Below, one piece after another: positions 8,078-14,113 of a stretch of DNA of 18,576 nt. Each line of letters begins with the position of its first letter. The first letter of the stretch is position 1. Position numbers and translations under genes: made by a program. The notes below the pieces were generated by a model that did not search any database, was not told the DNA's origin, and was given only the letters and a program-made list of their open reading frames with translations. Origin of the DNA: Pseudomonadota bacterium (GTDB taxonomy: Bacteria; Pseudomonadota; Alphaproteobacteria; Rhizobiales; Rhizobiaceae); NCBI GenBank assembly GCA_023444445.1, contig JAEXMK010000001.1, positions 1 through 18,576 of the forward strand, given 5' to 3'.

Positions 8078-9600
8078 CAAAGGGACTCCAGAAAGGCCAG
8101 CAAAGCCTGCCGGTCGGATTTTTGCAAGGCGGCAAAGGCATCGCGCGCTTTTTGCCCTTCACCGCCGTGCCACAATATGGCTTCCGTCAGGCTGCGCGCC
8201 CGTCCGTCATGCAGGTAAAAGCCGTTGCCATTGACCCGCTGCGTCAAGCCGATACCCCAGAGCGGCTGGGTACGCCAGTGCCGACCGCTCGCTTCTCCCA
8301 CCTGTTGGCCATCGGCAAGATCCTCTCCCATGTCATGCAGGAGAAAGTCCGAGTAGGGCCAGATCAGCTGGAAGGAATGCATGGGATCGGCGGCATCGCG
8401 GCGGGTGACGAATTTCGGGGTGTGGCAGGCCGTGCAGCCGGCTGTATAGAAAAGCTGCTTGCCCTGAAGAACGGTCCGATCCCCGGCATTGCGCCGCTGC
8501 GGCACGGCGAGGTTCTCCGCGTAGAAAGTTACGAGATCAAGAACCGGGTCCGGCGCTTCCACCGGCCCGAGCCGCGGCTGCACACCTGTTGGCATGGCCA
8601 GACAGTCCTTCTGGGCCTCGGTGCAATCGCCATAGGCATTCGGCGCATCCGGCGTGGAAATGCCGATGTCGTGGGAAAAGGCGCTGGCGCTCTGGTCGCG
8701 CACGCTCGCATTCTGCGCCTTCCAGCCGAACCGCCCGAGTTTCACTTCACCGGTGCGATGGTCCTTTACCCATGCCGGCCGCCCGGCAATCCCATCGCCA
8801 TTTTTGTCATCGGGGTCTGCGTTGGCGAGAATATCGGCCTCGCTGATCGCCTCGATCAGGCCAAGTCCGAGGGTAGGCATGGCGATCCGTGCTGAAAGCG
8901 TCGTATCGGCGCCTAGCTGACCATATTTCAGGTCCGCTGCGGAATAGGCGGGCTGGCGTAGCGTCACCACTTCGCCATCCGAAAGGCGCACAGGTTTTCC
9001 AGTGTAGGTGATGACCGGTCTGCCCTCGGCGGCAAGGCCAGGTATGGCGAGGTTCTGAAGCTGCCGGCCATAGGTCTCATCGGGAAAATTCAGCACCTCA
9101 TGGCGCGCAATCGCGGCCCGTTCCTTCTCGTCCCGGGCCGGTCGCGCCAACCGCAGAAAAAGCGAAACGGGGTCTTCGCCAGCAAGTGGCGGGCGACCCC
9201 TGCCGTCCTTCACATGGCAGGTCTGGCAGGATCGGGCATTATAAAGCGGTCCCAACCCGTCCGAGGCCTGGGTGGAGGAGGGGGAGGAGACCCAGAGCTT
9301 CTGGAACAGCGCGTTGCCGAGCTTGAAATCCTGCTTCCGCTCGAAGGGCATTGTGGCGGAAGGTTGGGAAAATGCGTTGCCATCGGCCTTGCCGGTGCTG
9401 GTGGTCGCGCCGCCGGACATAGCCTCGAAGGGCTCCGGCTTCGTAAAGTCGGTCGTTGGCGCAGTGACAGCCAGCACGCGGCTCCGGTCTTTCTCCGTCA
9501 GGTCGTCACGCAGTGGCGCGGCAAGCGTCACCGACGCCACAAGACACACTGCCCCGGCGAAGAAAAACGGCTTGCGGATCGGCGACAGCGACAATTCCAT
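8077..9600 (-). CDS. Di-haem oxidoreductase (DUF1111/DHOR, putative peroxidase)
   Basis: From the ATG at 9600 the protein has 507 residues, with a Sec signal peptide (MELSLSPIRKPFFFAGAVCLVASVTLA). Two c-type haem sites are visible: CQTCH at 125-129 and CTACH at 389-393. An EF-hand-like calcium loop, DPDDKNGDGIAG, lies at about 263-274. The C-terminal part has the HDMGEDLAD and FYLHDGRARSLTEAILWHGGE blocks typical of DUF1111. These proteins are related to MauG and bacterial di-haem peroxidases and act in the periplasm. A role in oxidising iron or a protein partner for the imelysins is an inference from context. The frame is open 219 bases upstream but only over the end of the first imelysin gene, so the start with the signal peptide is right. 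No good ribosome site precedes it, and an intergenic hairpin lies 24 bases upstream. Confidence 0.92.
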   Translation of the reverse strand: MELSLSPIRKPFFFAGAVCLVASVTLAAPLRDDLTEKDRSRVLAVTAPTTDFTKPEPFEAMSGGATTSTGKADGNAFSQPSATMPFERKQDFKLGNALFQKLWVSSPSSTQASDGLGPLYNARSCQTCHVKDGRGRPPLAGEDPVSLFLRLARPARDEKERAAIARHEVLNFPDETYGRQLQNLAIPGLAAEGRPVITYTGKPVRLSDGEVVTLRQPAYSAADLKYGQLGADTTLSARIAMPTLGLGLIEAISEADILANADPDDKNGDGIAGRPAWVKDHRTGEVKLGRFGWKAQNASVRDQSASAFSHDIGISTPDAPNAYGDCTEAQKDCLAMPTGVQPRLGPVEAPDPVLDLVTFYAENLAVPQRRNAGDRTVLQGKQLFYTAGCTACHTPKFVTRRDAADPMHSFQLIWPYSDFLLHDMGEDLADGQQVGEASGRHWRTQPLWGIGLTQRVNGNGFYLHDGRARSLTEAILWHGGEGQKARDAFAALQKSDRQALLAFLESL

Positions 9601-9623
9601 GGAGTCGGAGGGCACATTTGGTA

Positions 9624-9651
9624 GGCGGGCCACAGTGGATCGCGGCCCGCC
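9624..9651 (-). promoter_or_regulatory. Intercistronic hairpin between imelysin and di-haem genes
   Basis: A perfect inverted repeat GGCGGGCC/GGCCCGCC with a 12-base loop lies 7 bases past the imelysin stop and about 24 bases before the di-haem ATG. It has no U-tract, so it is more likely an mRNA stabiliser or partial attenuator than a full terminator. Confidence 0.6.
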
Positions 9652-9658
9652 TTGCCGC

Positions 9659-10936
9659 TTATTTGAAGACGGCGTTCGGATTGTCGAGGCTCGCGGAGCC
9701 TTCGAGTTCGATCTTGCCAAGATCGAGTGCCGCGATGACGCGTTCAACGGTCTTCGTCTGGTCAATGAGACCGTCGATAGCCGCCTGAACCACGGCATTG
9801 CCTTCCTTATTGCCTTCACCGATCATCTGGTCGTAGGCCTCGACCGTCTGGGCGCGCTTTTCCATCGCATGCATGGCGTCGAGCGTCTTGTTCAGCTTCG
9901 CCGTCATTTCGTCGTTCAGTGCCTTGTCCTTCGCGCCAACGAGTTCCGACAACGACGCGCCGGTCATCTTCGTACCATCCACGCGGGTATAGTCGCCCGT
10001 ATAGGCAGAAGCGATGCCGATGGCGTCGTTGAGATGCGAATTATAGGTATTGTCGGAGAAGCAATCATGCTCCTCTTCCGGATCGTGCAGCAGCAGGCCA
10101 AGCTTCATGCGCTCGCCGGCAAGCTCGCCATAGGAGAGTGAGCCCATGCCGGTGAGAATTGCGGTGAGGCCTGCCTTTGGATCGGCTTCCACCGTCTTCG
10201 TGGCCTCACCTTCCGGCGCCCAGGCATCCACCATCTCCTGAAGATCCTTGATGAGCAGGGTGGAGGCGGATTTCAGGTAATCGGCGCGGCGGTCGCAATT
10301 GCCGTTCGTGCATTTTGCCTTGTCATAATCGGTGTAGGGGCGGTTGCCTGCGCCCGGCCCGGTGCCGTTCAGATCCTGGCCCCAGAGCAGAAATTCGATG
10401 GCGTGGTACCCGGTCGTCACATTGGCTTCGACATCGCCCGCCTCGTGCAGGCTTTCGATCAGTTCCGGGGTGATCTTGGAGGCATCGACCTCTTCGCCGC
10501 TGATCTTGATCTTCGGGTTGGCGATGATGTTTGCGACGTAAAGCTCGTTCTCGTCGCTTTCCGTGCCGTAAGAGGGGTCGACATAATCGATCAGACCCTC
10601 ATCCAGCGGCCAGGCGTTGACCTTGCCTTCCCAGGCATCGACAAGCGGATTGCCGAAGCGATAGACTTCCGACTGCTGGTAGGGAACGCGCGCCCTTATC
10701 CAGGCTTCGCGGGCCGCTTTGAGGGTCTCTTCGCTCGGCGTTGCGATCAGCGCATCGATTGCCTTGTCCAGCGTCTTCGCCGTGGTCAGCGAATCCTCAT
10801 ATTTGGCATGCGCGACATCGGCATAATGCTTGATAACGGCGGCAGCGTCGGTGGCCGCCTGCGCGGGAAGCGCGGTGAAAGCCGCCGATGCGGCCAGAAG
10901 CACGAAAGACGCGCTGAGAATTGTTTTGCGGATCAT
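9659..10936 (-). CDS. Imelysin-family periplasmic iron-regulated protein (IrpA-like)
   Basis: The 425-residue protein has a clear Sec signal peptide (MIRKTILSASFVLLAASAAF, cleavage near LPAQA) and the full imelysin pattern: EAWIRARVPYQQSEVYRFG at 77-95, NAWPLDEGLIDYVD at 107-120, and the conserved GxHxxE motif as G176-Y-H178-A-I-E181. LLLHDPEEEHDCFSDNTYNSH and a four-cysteine-containing region (KCTNGNCDRR) are also seen. Relatives such as cyanobacterial IrpA and PsychrobacterICMP-type proteins bind or respond to iron in the periplasm. AAGGAGAGG precedes the ATG by 4 bases. It is the first gene of a minus-strand cluster of four (then di-haem oxidoreductase, second imelysin, DUF1513), possibly with tspO. 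The upstream promoter is overlapped by an Irr-box-like palindrome, which fits iron control. Confidence 0.92.
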   Translation of the reverse strand: MIRKTILSASFVLLAASAAFTALPAQAATDAAAVIKHYADVAHAKYEDSLTTAKTLDKAIDALIATPSEETLKAAREAWIRARVPYQQSEVYRFGNPLVDAWEGKVNAWPLDEGLIDYVDPSYGTESDENELYVANIIANPKIKISGEEVDASKITPELIESLHEAGDVEANVTTGYHAIEFLLWGQDLNGTGPGAGNRPYTDYDKAKCTNGNCDRRADYLKSASTLLIKDLQEMVDAWAPEGEATKTVEADPKAGLTAILTGMGSLSYGELAGERMKLGLLLHDPEEEHDCFSDNTYNSHLNDAIGIASAYTGDYTRVDGTKMTGASLSELVGAKDKALNDEMTAKLNKTLDAMHAMEKRAQTVEAYDQMIGEGNKEGNAVVQAAIDGLIDQTKTVERVIAALDLGKIELEGSASLDNPNAVFK

Positions 10937-11017
10937 GATCCCTCTCCTTGAGCAGCCATGAAAAGACTTCAGGCTGCGGCCAGCGAGTTCTGACCCAATC
11001 GCAAACTTGTGTCAAAT

Positions 11018-11045
11018 ATTCTAGTTTAGAATGCTTTGAAACAAG
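11018..11045 (-). promoter_or_regulatory. Promoter with Irr/ICE-like palindrome upstream of the imelysin operon
   Basis: On the minus strand CTTGTT (11040-11045) and TAGAAT (11018-11023), 16 bases apart, form a plausible -35/-10 pair. Overlapping them are a perfect inverted repeat ATTCTA-N3-TAGAAT (11018-11032) and TTTAGAATGCTTTGAAA (11025-11041 on the plus strand), which closely resembles the rhizobial iron-control element recognised by Irr (TTTAGAA...TTCTAAA). The leader of about 75 bases ends in a strong ribosome site. Binding by Irr is an inference. Confidence 0.45.
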
Positions 11046-11091
11046 CCGGCTCGGTATTTCCCAAGTAAAATCGCTGCGTGCAAAACCTGTT

Positions 11092-12381
11092 TTATGCTTT
11101 GCGTTTCATCAAGCAGAAGAAGAAACCATCCGTATCTGTGGTTGCAGGCGTCAGCGTCACTGTTTTGCCATCGGAAGAATGCGGCTTGTTGGCGTTACCG
11201 CCGAAAATCGACTGCCAGCGCTCCAGAGCCGAACCGATCGAAAACTCCGGGTTTTCCGCGCAGAAACGTCTGACCTGCTGTTCGTTTTCCTCGGGCAGAA
11301 CCGAACAGGTGACATAAAGCAGTTCGCCACCCGGGCGCACGAAACCTTTGGCCTGCGAAAGCGCCTCGCCCTGCTGCTGCACGCGTTCTTCCAGATTGCG
11401 CGCTGTCAGCCGCCACTTGGTGTCGGGACGGCGGCGCCATGTACCGGTGCCGGTGCAGGGAGCATCGACCAGTACGCGGTCGAATTTTTCGTGGAACGGG
11501 GCAAGGCCGGAGGCGCGGTCATGCACCTGCACATTGCGCGTACCGGCCCTCTTCAGCCGCTCGATGATCGGCGCGAGCCGCTTGCGGTCGGCATCAAAGG
11601 CGTGGACCTGACCTTTATTGTTCATGCTGGCGGCCATGGCCAGCGTCTTACCGCCACCGCCGGCGCAGAAGTCGAGGATCTGTTCGCCTTCATGAGCACC
11701 GGCAAGATCGGCGACGATCTGCGACCCCTCGTCCTGCACCTCGAACCAGCCCTTCTGGAAGGAAAGTTCGGCAGTCACGTTCGGCAGGCGGGAAGGGCCT
11801 GTGCCGGCGGGAATACGAACGCCCTGCCGGGCAATCTGCGTGGCTTCCGCGCCGCTTTCCTCAAGTGCCTTCAGAACCTTGTCCCGGGTCGCCTTCAGCG
11901 TGTTGGCGCGCAGGTCAAGCGTGGGGCGCTCGTTTAGCGCCTGCGCTTCAGTGAGCCAGCGCTCTCCAAACGCCGTTTCCAAAGACGATTGAACCCATTC
12001 GGGGATGTCACCCTGGATATAGGCCGGTGCGTCGGAAAGTGAACGGGAAAGAAAGGCCTGCTGCCTTTCCGCGTCGGGCGCGGCGGGGGCGAATTTATCG
12101 CCGTCGAATTCCGCCGAAAGCTCCGAAAAGCTTTTGCCCCATTGCCGCAACAGGACGGCATAACCAAGCGAGGTGGCGCTATCATCATCCATCAGCCAGG
12201 CGTGCGACAGTTTCATGCGCAGCGCGTCATAGACGATGTTGCCGATGGCAGCCCTGTCGCCGGAGCCGGCGAAACGATGGGCAAGGCCCCAATCCTTCAG
12301 CGCATCGGCGACGGGACGCCTGCGTCCCTCAATATCCGCCAATACTTCGATTGCTCCGGCCAAACGCCCGCCCAAACGCAT
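11092..12381 (-). CDS. rsmB: 16S rRNA m5C967 methyltransferase, RsmB/Sun family
   Basis: The 429-residue enzyme has the RNA m5C methyltransferase signature set: SAM-binding DFCAGGGGKT at 237-246, the motif IV DAPCTGTG at 306-313 with Cys309, and motif VI TCSVLPEENE with catalytic Cys359. The length equals that of E. coli RsmB. It transfers a methyl group from SAM to a cytosine in 16S rRNA helix 31; an rRNA target for this copy is inferred from the family, since RsmF-like relatives are similar. The N-terminal 100 residues correspond to a reduced NusB-like domain. AAGAGG lies 6 bases before the ATG, and a 7-bp inverted repeat spans this site. It is 61 bp after rlpA on the same strand with no terminator between, so the two may share a transcript. 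Confidence 0.93.
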   Translation of the reverse strand: MRLGGRLAGAIEVLADIEGRRRPVADALKDWGLAHRFAGSGDRAAIGNIVYDALRMKLSHAWLMDDDSATSLGYAVLLRQWGKSFSELSAEFDGDKFAPAAPDAERQQAFLSRSLSDAPAYIQGDIPEWVQSSLETAFGERWLTEAQALNERPTLDLRANTLKATRDKVLKALEESGAEATQIARQGVRIPAGTGPSRLPNVTAELSFQKGWFEVQDEGSQIVADLAGAHEGEQILDFCAGGGGKTLAMAASMNNKGQVHAFDADRKRLAPIIERLKRAGTRNVQVHDRASGLAPFHEKFDRVLVDAPCTGTGTWRRRPDTKWRLTARNLEERVQQQGEALSQAKGFVRPGGELLYVTCSVLPEENEQQVRRFCAENPEFSIGSALERWQSIFGGNANKPHSSDGKTVTLTPATTDTDGFFFCLMKRKA

Positions 12382-12382
12382 T

Positions 12383-12419
12383 GTCTACCTCTTCTTGCTG
12401 ATAAGCCCGGTTGGTAGAC
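12383..12419 (-). promoter_or_regulatory. Inverted repeat overlapping the rsmB ribosome-binding region
   Basis: GTCTACC (minus strand, 12413-12419) and GGTAGAC (12383-12389) are perfect 7-bp arms separated by 23 bases. The 3' arm starts with the last bases of the AAGAGG ribosome site and ends one base before the rsmB ATG. Pairing in the mRNA would hide the start region, so a translational control hairpin is possible. Confidence 0.4.
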
Positions 12420-12442
12420 GCGAATGACGGCGAGGGCAAGGC

Positions 12443-12811
12443 TCAATCGGCCTTGACGACCTCGTAGCAGACCTTGGCAGTGCCGGAGCTGATCATGCCG
12501 ATGTTCTTGGCGGCAGCCTTGGAAAGATCGAGAACGCGACCCTTGAAGAATGGCCCGCGGTCGTTGATGCGCACCACGACGGCCTTGCCGTTGCGGGCGT
12601 TGGTTACCTTGACCTTGGTGCCGAACCGCAGGGAGCGGTGAGCGGCGGTCAGGTTGGCGGCGTTCATACGCTCGCCTGAAGCAGTCTTGGAGGACAACGC
12701 ATACCACGATGCGCCTCCACAACCATTTGCCGCATTAGCCTGAAGAGGCGCAATGATGGAACAGGCGGCAATAGTTGCAGCGGTGAAAGTTATACGACGG
12801 ATATTCAACAA
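12443..12811 (-). CDS. rlpA: RlpA-like secreted double-psi beta-barrel protein
   Basis: The 122-residue protein consists of a signal peptide ([27 protein letters not shown]) and a single RlpA-type double-psi beta-barrel. RlpA catalytic residues can be matched: Glu47 in SGERMN, His58 in AAHRSL and Asp84 in INDRGPF. RlpA cuts bare glycan strands of peptidoglycan at the septum. This copy is minimal, with no lipobox and no SPOR domain, so it is soluble in the periplasm or secreted, and septal targeting is unproven. Cys31 and Cys115 could form a disulphide. The start is TTG at 12811 (AGGGAA seven bases upstream); a second TTG follows directly and there is no in-frame ATG nearby. Similar short proteins are common in Rhizobiaceae. 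rsmB follows 61 bp downstream. Confidence 0.85.
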   Translation of the reverse strand: MLNIRRITFTAATIAACSIIAPLQANAANGCGGASWYALSSKTASGERMNAANLTAAHRSLRFGTKVKVTNARNGKAVVVRINDRGPFFKGRVLDLSKAAAKNIGMISSGTAKVCYEVVKAD

Positions 12812-12827
12812 ACTGTACTTCCCTGAA

Positions 12828-12846
12828 AATCGGCCCCGCGCCGATT
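12828..12846 (-). promoter_or_regulatory. Hairpin in the rlpA leader
   Basis: AATCGGC-GCGGG-GCCGATT forms a perfect 7-bp stem with a 5-base loop. It ends 3 bases before the AGGGAA ribosome site of rlpA and is followed by TTC. It could affect ribosome loading or act as a weak attenuator. A candidate -10 (TACAAT, 12901-12906) lies upstream. Confidence 0.45.
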
Positions 12847-12943
12847 GATTGTGCCCTTGCTAAACGACCATGAACTGGTCTGAACGCCTTTTGATGCGAG
12901 ATTGTAGGGCGAGGGAAAAATGGCGAAAAAAAGCTGATCTCAA

Positions 12944-12977
12944 ATCACGAACTGTTACAGTCTGTAATATTCGTGAT
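12944..12977. repeat. Nested inverted repeat (TCACGAA type), copy 1
   Basis: Outer arms ATCACGAA/TTCGTGAT (8 bp) enclose an inner perfect palindrome TTACAG-T-CTGTAA, with 3 bases on the left and 2 on the right between them. The element lies 133-166 bp upstream of the rlpA start codon. A dimeric regulator site or an RNA hairpin are both possible. On the minus strand a seven-U run follows at 12926-12932. Confidence 0.6.
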
Positions 12978-13021
12978 CGTTAGCCGGAAAGTCACCCAAC
13001 ACAGCTCAGTGTAGACAATTG

Positions 13022-13120
13022 AAAAAAATGCCGCAGAATCAATGCGGAATGGAAATGTCATTGCAACTCACGCCTTCGTGAATCTGCCTCACGAAATGTG
13101 AGTGAAATATTTTTCCAATG
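13022..13120 (-). ncRNA. Candidate small RNA with terminator, upstream of rlpA
   Basis: Read on the minus strand the segment holds a long hairpin (CUCAC-AU-UUCGUGA, 7-base loop, UCACGAA-GGC-GUGAG; 13067-13102), then CCGCA-UUGAUUC-UGCGG (13031-13047) followed by CAUUUUUUU ending at 13022, a classic intrinsic terminator layout. About 7 bases upstream of the proposed start lies TAAAAT (13127-13132), and 16 bases further TTAATT (13149-13154), which is part of a perfect TTAA-N7-TTAA box. No open reading frame of any size fits this stretch. The expected RNA is about 100 nt. Start and expression are inferred; only the hairpins, U-run and promoter words are seen. Confidence 0.4.
13067..13102. repeat. 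Nested inverted repeat (TCACGAA type), copy 2
   Basis: Outer arms CTCAC/GTGAG enclose perfect inner arms TTCGTGA/TCACGAA with a 7-base spacer; gaps between outer and inner arms are again 3 and 2 bases. It shares the word TTCGTGA/TCACGAA with copy 1, giving four occurrences within 151 bp. It is also the main hairpin of the candidate small RNA. Confidence 0.6.
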
Positions 13121-13126
13121 ACTAGG

Positions 13127-13161
13127 ATTTTAGTGATTCTGCGTAGTTAATTAAGTCTTAA
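13127..13161 (-). promoter_or_regulatory. CtrA-type box and promoter for the candidate small RNA
   Basis: TTAATTAAGTCTTAA at 13147-13161 is a perfect TTAA-N7-TTAA, the consensus for the cell-cycle regulator CtrA of alphaproteobacteria. On the minus strand it covers the -35 position of a -10 TAAAAT at 13127-13132, the usual arrangement at CtrA-activated promoters. A GATTC (GANTC, CcrM methylation) site at 13135-13139 lies in the spacer. Confidence 0.45.
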
Positions 13162-13182
13162 TTTGCTTAAATTCAATGAAAA

Positions 13183-13208
13183 CCATCCGCAAAAATGCCG
13201 TTGGATGG
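13183..13208 (-). terminator. Terminator of the SDR gene
   Basis: On the minus strand CCATCC and GGATGG (6-bp stem, 14-base loop) are followed by TTTTCATT, about 30 bp after the SDR stop. On the plus strand the same stem is followed by ATTTTTC, so it could stop transcription in both directions. Confidence 0.55.
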
Positions 13209-13237
13209 ATTTTTCATCGTTTTCAGTCGTGCTGATT

Positions 13238-14110
13238 TCAGCCGCGCCAGAGGCCATTTTTCCAAAGTTGTCGGAGCGACTGCCGGTACTCCGGGAAGTG
13301 GAAATCAAAGCCGAGCTCCCGTATTTTGGCGTTGGAAACACGCTTGTTCTCGCCGTAAAACGAACGCGCCATGGGCGTCAGATCGGCGGTCTCGAAATCC
13401 TGCTCAGCCGGCGGTTCAACACCCATCACTTCAGCTGCGAAGCTTACGACATCCTGCGGTGGGCAGGGTTCGTCATCCGTCACGTTGAAGATGCCGCGTT
13501 CATTTTTCTGCGTCAAAAAAGCAAGTGCCGCACCGATATCCTCGACCCGGATACGATTGAACACCTGGTCCTTCTTCACCAGCCTGCGCGCCGTTCCCTT
13601 CTCGAAATTCATGAAGGTATTGCGTCCCGGGCCATAAATTCCGGAAAGGCGCAGGATGGAAAGCGGCACATCTACTTTTTCGGTTGCCCCAGTCCACGCG
13701 GCCTCAGCCGCCACCCGCTCGACGGAGCGTGCGGAAATGGGACGGCAGGGTGTCGCTTCGTCCACCCGGGCGCCCTGATGGTCGCCATAAACGCCGACGG
13801 TGGAAAGGTAAGCCACCCATTTCAGATTGGGCAGGAGCTTTTTCGGATTGTCGCCCAGAAGCGCAAGCAGCGGGTCACCGTCCTTACCCGGGGCGATGGA
13901 TTGTACGAGATGGGAGACGTTGCTCATCGCGGCGATGAGATCGTCATTGAGATGGGCGCCGTCGAAGAGCAACGGCCTCATGCCTGCGGCAGCAAGGGTT
14001 TCAAACTTGTCCCTGCTGCGTGTTGTGCCGCAAATACTTGTAGCCTCGGTTTTCAGCGCGTTGGCAATGGCTTTCCCTGAATATCCCGCGCCGAAAATCA
14101 TCACATGCAT
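13238..14110 (-). CDS. SDR-family NAD(P)-binding protein (YeeZ-like epimerase/reductase)
   Basis: The 290-residue protein has a Rossmann start, MIFGAGYSGKAIA, with the GxxGxxG-type glycines at 7-12. The extended-SDR motif YLSTVGVYGD lies at 101-110, LRLSGIYGPGRN at 153-163 and a substrate-domain segment NRIRVEDIGAAL at 185-195. The usual YxxxK catalytic pair is not seen: after PISARSVERVAAE there is no matching tyrosine/lysine, as in the YeeZ subfamily, so ordinary SDR catalysis is doubtful. Its substrate is unknown. The ATG at 14110 is 3 bases after the queG stop (TGAAGCATG), a tight operon arrangement; a second in-frame ATG is nine bases further in. A terminator follows at 13183-13208. Confidence 0.85.
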   Translation of the reverse strand: MHVMIFGAGYSGKAIANALKTEATSICGTTRSRDKFETLAAAGMRPLLFDGAHLNDDLIAAMSNVSHLVQSIAPGKDGDPLLALLGDNPKKLLPNLKWVAYLSTVGVYGDHQGARVDEATPCRPISARSVERVAAEAAWTGATEKVDVPLSILRLSGIYGPGRNTFMNFEKGTARRLVKKDQVFNRIRVEDIGAALAFLTQKNERGIFNVTDDEPCPPQDVVSFAAEVMGVEPPAEQDFETADLTPMARSFYGENKRVSNAKIRELGFDFHFPEYRQSLRQLWKNGLWRG

Positions 14111-14113
14111 GCT

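Noticed and set aside
5170..8218. Long plus-strand open frames (468 and 519 codons) opposite tspO, DUF1513 and imelysin genes
   Set aside because: Shadows of well-identified minus-strand genes; low-complexity, His/Arg/Asp-rich products without ribosome sites.
12926..12977. A second complete small RNA ending at the seven-U run 12926-12932
   Set aside because: The stem next to the U-run is only four pairs and no promoter was found between 12978 and 13021.
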